Assembly (NCBI GenBank): GCA_026002875.1 | Contig: BPGE01000001.1 | Span: 3,596,001-3,660,000, forward strand | Direction of reading: 5' to 3' | Source: Bryobacteraceae bacterium | Lineage (GTDB): Bacteria > Acidobacteriota > Terriglobia > Bryobacterales > Bryobacteraceae | Length of the DNA stretch: 64,000 nt | Shown here: positions 61,353 to 64,000 of the stretch, one piece after another | How positions within the stretch are numbered: the first letter of the stretch is position 1 | How the letters are laid out: each line of letters starts with the position of its first letter | Position numbers and translations under genes: made by a program | Notes under the pieces: generated by a model | Told to the model about the DNA's origin: nothing | The model's database searches: none | What the model saw: the letters and a program-made list of their open reading frames with translations, nothing else

Positions 61353-62939
61353 TCAACGCTTCGCCGGCGGCGGCAGCTGACCGAAATCAGCCACGCCGCA
61401 TCGCTCCGCCCAGCGCTGCCACTCCGCCGCCATCTGCTCCACGCGCTTCGGCTGACGCGCGGCCAGGTTGTCGAGTTCCGTGCGGTCTGCGGCCAGATCG
61501 TACAGCTCCCACGGCCGCCCGCGGTTCGCCACCAGCTTCCAGTTGCCCTGCCGGAACGCCTTGTGCCCCTGATGCTCCCAGCCGATCCCCGGCGCGTTGC
61601 GCGGCAGCCCTCCGCCGTGCACCACGCACGTCGTGAGTGAAACGCCCTCCAGCGGCTGCACCGGCGCGCCCTGATTCTCGCGCGGATACGCTGCGCCCGA
61701 GATGCGCAGCACGGTCGGCATCACGTCGACGACATGCGCCACCTCGTGCGTGATCGTGCCCGGCTGCCGGATGCGCCGCGTCCATGCGGCGATCGCCGGC
61801 GTCGCGATGCCGCCCTCGTGCGTGTACTGCTTGTAGAAGCGGAACGGCGTGTTCGACGCGTTCGCCCACGGCCGCCGGTACGACGTGTAGGAATCGGCCG
61901 GCCCCGGAACCGGATTCGCGGCCTTCCTCTCCAGCCCGCCCCCGATGTTCTCCTCGTGGCAGCCGCCGTTGTCGGAAAGGAACAGCACGAACGCATTGTC
62001 CAGCCGGCCCGCTTTTTCGAGCTCCGCCAGCACGCGGCCGATGCCGCGGTCCATGCGGTCCACCTGCGCCGCATACACGGCCATGCGCAGGTCCCACTCC
62101 TCCTTCTCTTTCTGCGACAGCGAGTCCCAGGCGGGCACCGCCTCGTCGCGCGGCGCCAGCGGCCACGCGCGGTCCAGCAGCCCCATGGCGATCTGCCGCT
62201 CGTGGCGCTCCGCGCGGATCCGGTCCCATCCCTTCAGATAGCGGCCGCGGTACTTGTCGATGTCCTCCGGCAGCGCGTGCAGGGGCCAGTGCGGAGCTGT
62301 GTAGGCCAGATACAGAAACAATGGATTCTGTTTCGGCGCGGCTTCCCGCACCATGCGCACGGCATGGTCCGTGATCGCGTCGGTCATGTAGAACCCTTCG
62401 CGCGGCGGCGTCCACAGCTCGTTGTTGAGCGCCATCGTCCGCCCGGGATCCAGCCGGAAGTAGTTCGTCGCCCCGCTGATCAGCCCGAAGTAGCGGTCGA
62501 AGCCGCGATCGCACGGCCAGTGCGGCCGCCGCTCCCCGACGTGCCACTTGCCCGACATCAGCGTCGTGTAGCCCGCCGGTTTCAGCGCCTCCGCCAGCGT
62601 CACGCACCGCCGGTTCAGATATCCCTGGTACGCCGGCAGCCCGCGGTCCTCCACCATGTGCCCCACGCCTGTCTGGTGCGGGTACAGCCCCGTCAGCAGC
62701 GACGCCCGCGTCGGACAGCACCGCGCCGCGCAGTAAAACTGCGAGAACCGCACCCCGCTCCGCGCCAGCCGGTCCAGATTCGGCGTCTCGATCTCGCCGC
62801 CATAGCAGCCTATGTCGGAGAAGCCGAGATCGTCCGCCAGAATCACCACGATGTCGGGGCGCTCGTCGCGCCGCGGCGCCGCGCTGCTCAGGGAAACCAC
62901 CCCGCCAGCCGAAGCGGCGAGAAATGTTCGGCGGTTCAT
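61353..62939 (-). CDS. Tat-exported arylsulfatase
   Basis: The 528-residue S1-type sulfatase has a Tat-like signal (MNRRTFLAASAGGVVSLSSA), metal ligands in VVILADDLGFSDIGCYG, the formylglycine motif C74-C-P-T-R with SLLTG behind it, GKWHVG and FLSDNGG. It removes sulfate from sugars or aryl esters after Cys74 is oxidised by a formylglycine-generating enzyme, which is not in the window. The ATG is seven bases after TAGAAT (62947-62952, minus strand) and has no ribosome site; the frame is open further upstream but without a signal peptide. Confidence 0.9.
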   Translation of the reverse strand: MNRRTFLAASAGGVVSLSSAAPRRDERPDIVVILADDLGFSDIGCYGGEIETPNLDRLARSGVRFSQFYCAARCCPTRASLLTGLYPHQTGVGHMVEDRGLPAYQGYLNRRCVTLAEALKPAGYTTLMSGKWHVGERRPHWPCDRGFDRYFGLISGATNYFRLDPGRTMALNNELWTPPREGFYMTDAITDHAVRMVREAAPKQNPLFLYLAYTAPHWPLHALPEDIDKYRGRYLKGWDRIRAERHERQIAMGLLDRAWPLAPRDEAVPAWDSLSQKEKEEWDLRMAVYAAQVDRMDRGIGRVLAELEKAGRLDNAFVLFLSDNGGCHEENIGGGLERKAANPVPGPADSYTSYRRPWANASNTPFRFYKQYTHEGGIATPAIAAWTRRIRQPGTITHEVAHVVDVMPTVLRISGAAYPRENQGAPVQPLEGVSLTTCVVHGGGLPRNAPGIGWEHQGHKAFRQGNWKLVANRGRPWELYDLAADRTELDNLAARQPKRVEQMAAEWQRWAERCGVADFGQLPPPAKR

Positions 62940-63129
62940 GGCCCGTATTCTATCCCCCGCATCTGCGCCGGTGCGCCGCAGGAGCGGATCGGGCCGCATT
63001 TCGTTGCCACCCTGGCCCTCCCGGCGGGCATCCAATGAATGCGAACGAATTCTTGTCAGGGTAGAATGGAACCATTGAACTCCCGCTGAGGGGCGTTCAG
63101 GAACTGGGCCCGCTGACTGTCAGACCACG

Positions 63130-63777
63130 ATGCTTTCGACCAGTGTTCATGTGCTCGCCGCCGTGTTGGCGCTGGCCACTCTGGCCGCTGTTGCGGCCGG
63201 CCTGCCCGCGACGGGCAGCTTCGGCTCGCCGGCGCTTGAAACGGCGGCCGCCATCGCCCTGCATCTGCAGTTCGGCGCGCTCTCTCTGGTCTGGCTGGTC
63301 ACGGCCCCGTTCTGGCGGCGTGAACTGGCCCGCTTCCGCGACTCGGGCTGGCCTTCGCTGCGCGCGATGGCCTGGTTCGCTCCCGCCGCCACGCTGGCGC
63401 AGATCGCGCTCGGCGCCGCCTGCCGCTACGGCCTTGCGGGCGTCATCCCGCACGTCACCTGGGCCTTCGCCGCGGCCATCCTGCTGCTCATGTTCGGCTC
63501 GTTCGTCCTCACTCAGAGCGGAGCGCCGCAGTCGCTGAAGCACGCCGCCACCGCTCTGGTCTCCATCACGGGCGTGCAGGTCGTGCTGGGTGTCATGGCG
63601 CTGCTCTACCGCGTGGCCAAACTCGGCGGCGGCTGGATGGAATGGGCCTCGCGCGGGCATATGGGCGCGGGCGCCCTTGTGCTCGGCCTCGCCGTCATCC
63701 TCGCCGCGTTCGTCCTCCGCTGCGCCGAACCGGCATCCCAGACTGAATCCCTCGCATCGAACGGAACGAACGCATGA
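63130..63777 (+). CDS. ctaA: Heme A synthase-like (CtaA/COX15 family) membrane protein
   Basis: The 215-residue protein has about six membrane spans and four conserved-type histidines in or near them (HLQFGALSLVW, HVTWAFAAAI, HAATALV and HMGAGALVLG), as in the heme-binding helices of CtaA. It is shorter than typical CtaA (about 300 residues) and could be a reduced form. CtaA converts heme O into heme A for cytochrome oxidase. The stop overlaps the start of ctaB as ATGA, supporting the assignment. A TAGAAT box at 63062-63067 is the likely promoter. Confidence 0.75.
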   Translation: MLSTSVHVLAAVLALATLAAVAAGLPATGSFGSPALETAAAIALHLQFGALSLVWLVTAPFWRRELARFRDSGWPSLRAMAWFAPAATLAQIALGAACRYGLAGVIPHVTWAFAAAILLLMFGSFVLTQSGAPQSLKHAATALVSITGVQVVLGVMALLYRVAKLGGGWMEWASRGHMGAGALVLGLAVILAAFVLRCAEPASQTESLASNGTNA

Positions 63778-64000
63778 GGGCCTATCTCGAGCTCACCAAG
63801 CCCCGCATCACCTGGCTCATCCTCATGAGCACCGGGATCGGCTTCTACTTCGGCCATTCCGGCCCGCTTCACTGGGCCCTGCTGCTGCACTGCCTTCTCG
63901 GCACCGCGCTCATCGCCAGCGGCACGGCCACGCTCAACCAGTGGTACGAGCGCGACGCGGACGCCCGCATGCGCCGCACGGCCTCGCGCCCCATCCCCTC
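63774..64000 (+). CDS. ctaB: Protoheme IX farnesyltransferase (3' end outside window)
   Basis: The first 75 residues are visible: LELTKPRITWLILMSTGIG and the prenyltransferase Asp motif N-Q-W-Y-E-R-D-x-D-x-x-M-x-R-T-x-x-R-P, characteristic of CtaB/CyoE, which adds a farnesyl group to heme B to make heme O. It is a membrane protein. The ATG overlaps the ctaA stop, so the two act in sequence and are translated together. The gene runs off the right edge. Confidence 0.92.
   Translation, partial: MRAYLELTKPRITWLILMSTGIGFYFGHSGPLHWALLLHCLLGTALIASGTATLNQWYERDADARMRRTASRPIP

Noticed and set aside
63068-63088. Tiny leader peptide (TTG 63075, four codons) seven bases after TAGAAT before ctaA
   Set aside because: A four-codon frame without any attenuator-like structure is expected by chance.

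Overview
The window is high-GC chromosomal DNA with densely packed genes on both strands, four-base ATGA/GTGA overlaps inside operons, and no rRNA, tRNA or CRISPR array that I could recognise. It most resembles an acidobacterium of the Bryobacterales/Solibacterales type. The pointers are an Oar-like TonB receptor with a carboxypeptidase-regulatory domain (21093-24798), a VWFA-related secreted protein of the acidobacterial kind (10353-11648), a Solibacter-type C-terminal domain behind a beta-propeller (39121-40986), a PEP-CTERM protein, and many secreted catabolic enzymes (sulfatase, esterase, NodB-like deacetylases, M61 and S41 peptidases, sugar-phosphate isomerase-like TIM barrels). The taxon is an inference from gene content.

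Layout. 1-12.3 kb: membrane proteins, a TIM-barrel isomerase, a first cluster of small Cys-rich secreted proteins (2278-4445), a degenerate hybrid histidine kinase, the conserved trmFO-xerC pair, an M61 peptidase and a VWFA protein. 12.3-16.5 kb: an esterase and a second Cys-rich secreted cluster with a paralogue from the first. 16.6-20 kb: a Tat-exported molybdopterin oxidoreductase operon (FeS subunit, catalytic subunit, TorD chaperone) without a membrane anchor gene. 20-26.6 kb: an SDR, the Oar-like receptor (one frameshift) and an S41 peptidase. 26.5-32.6 kb: a complete hoxEFUYH bidirectional NiFe-hydrogenase operon with a radical SAM gene behind it. 32.6-44.2 kb: an exported RraA-like protein, gap, deacetylases, an MFS transporter, FecR-like and propeller proteins, a histidine kinase and gatB. 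44.2-44.9 kb: a non-coding 625 bp element bounded by perfect 32 bp inverted repeats. 44.9-52 kb: sppA, a CPBP protease, a PLP lyase, a DinB protein, a 25-residue membrane peptide, galU and a ferredoxin. 52-55.8 kb: an Mla-type lipid transport operon ending in hpnK. 55.8-64 kb: a P1 peptidase, deacetylase, SDR, speA, sulfatase and ctaA-ctaB.

How the genes work together: Hox (NAD(H)-linked hydrogenase), the CISM oxidoreductase and the heme A/O synthesis genes point to flexible electron transfer; the Mla/HpnK operon to envelope lipid handling; the Oar receptor, peptidases and deacetylases to polymer use. The least explained part is the pair of paralogous clusters encoding short Cys-rich exported proteins (2278-4445 and 14198-16463), each with a related 24-28 kDa partner; I consider these the best candidate for an undescribed system. 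A second genome-style observation is that many genes have a TANNNT box about seven bases before the start codon and little or no Shine-Dalgarno, suggesting widespread leaderless transcripts.
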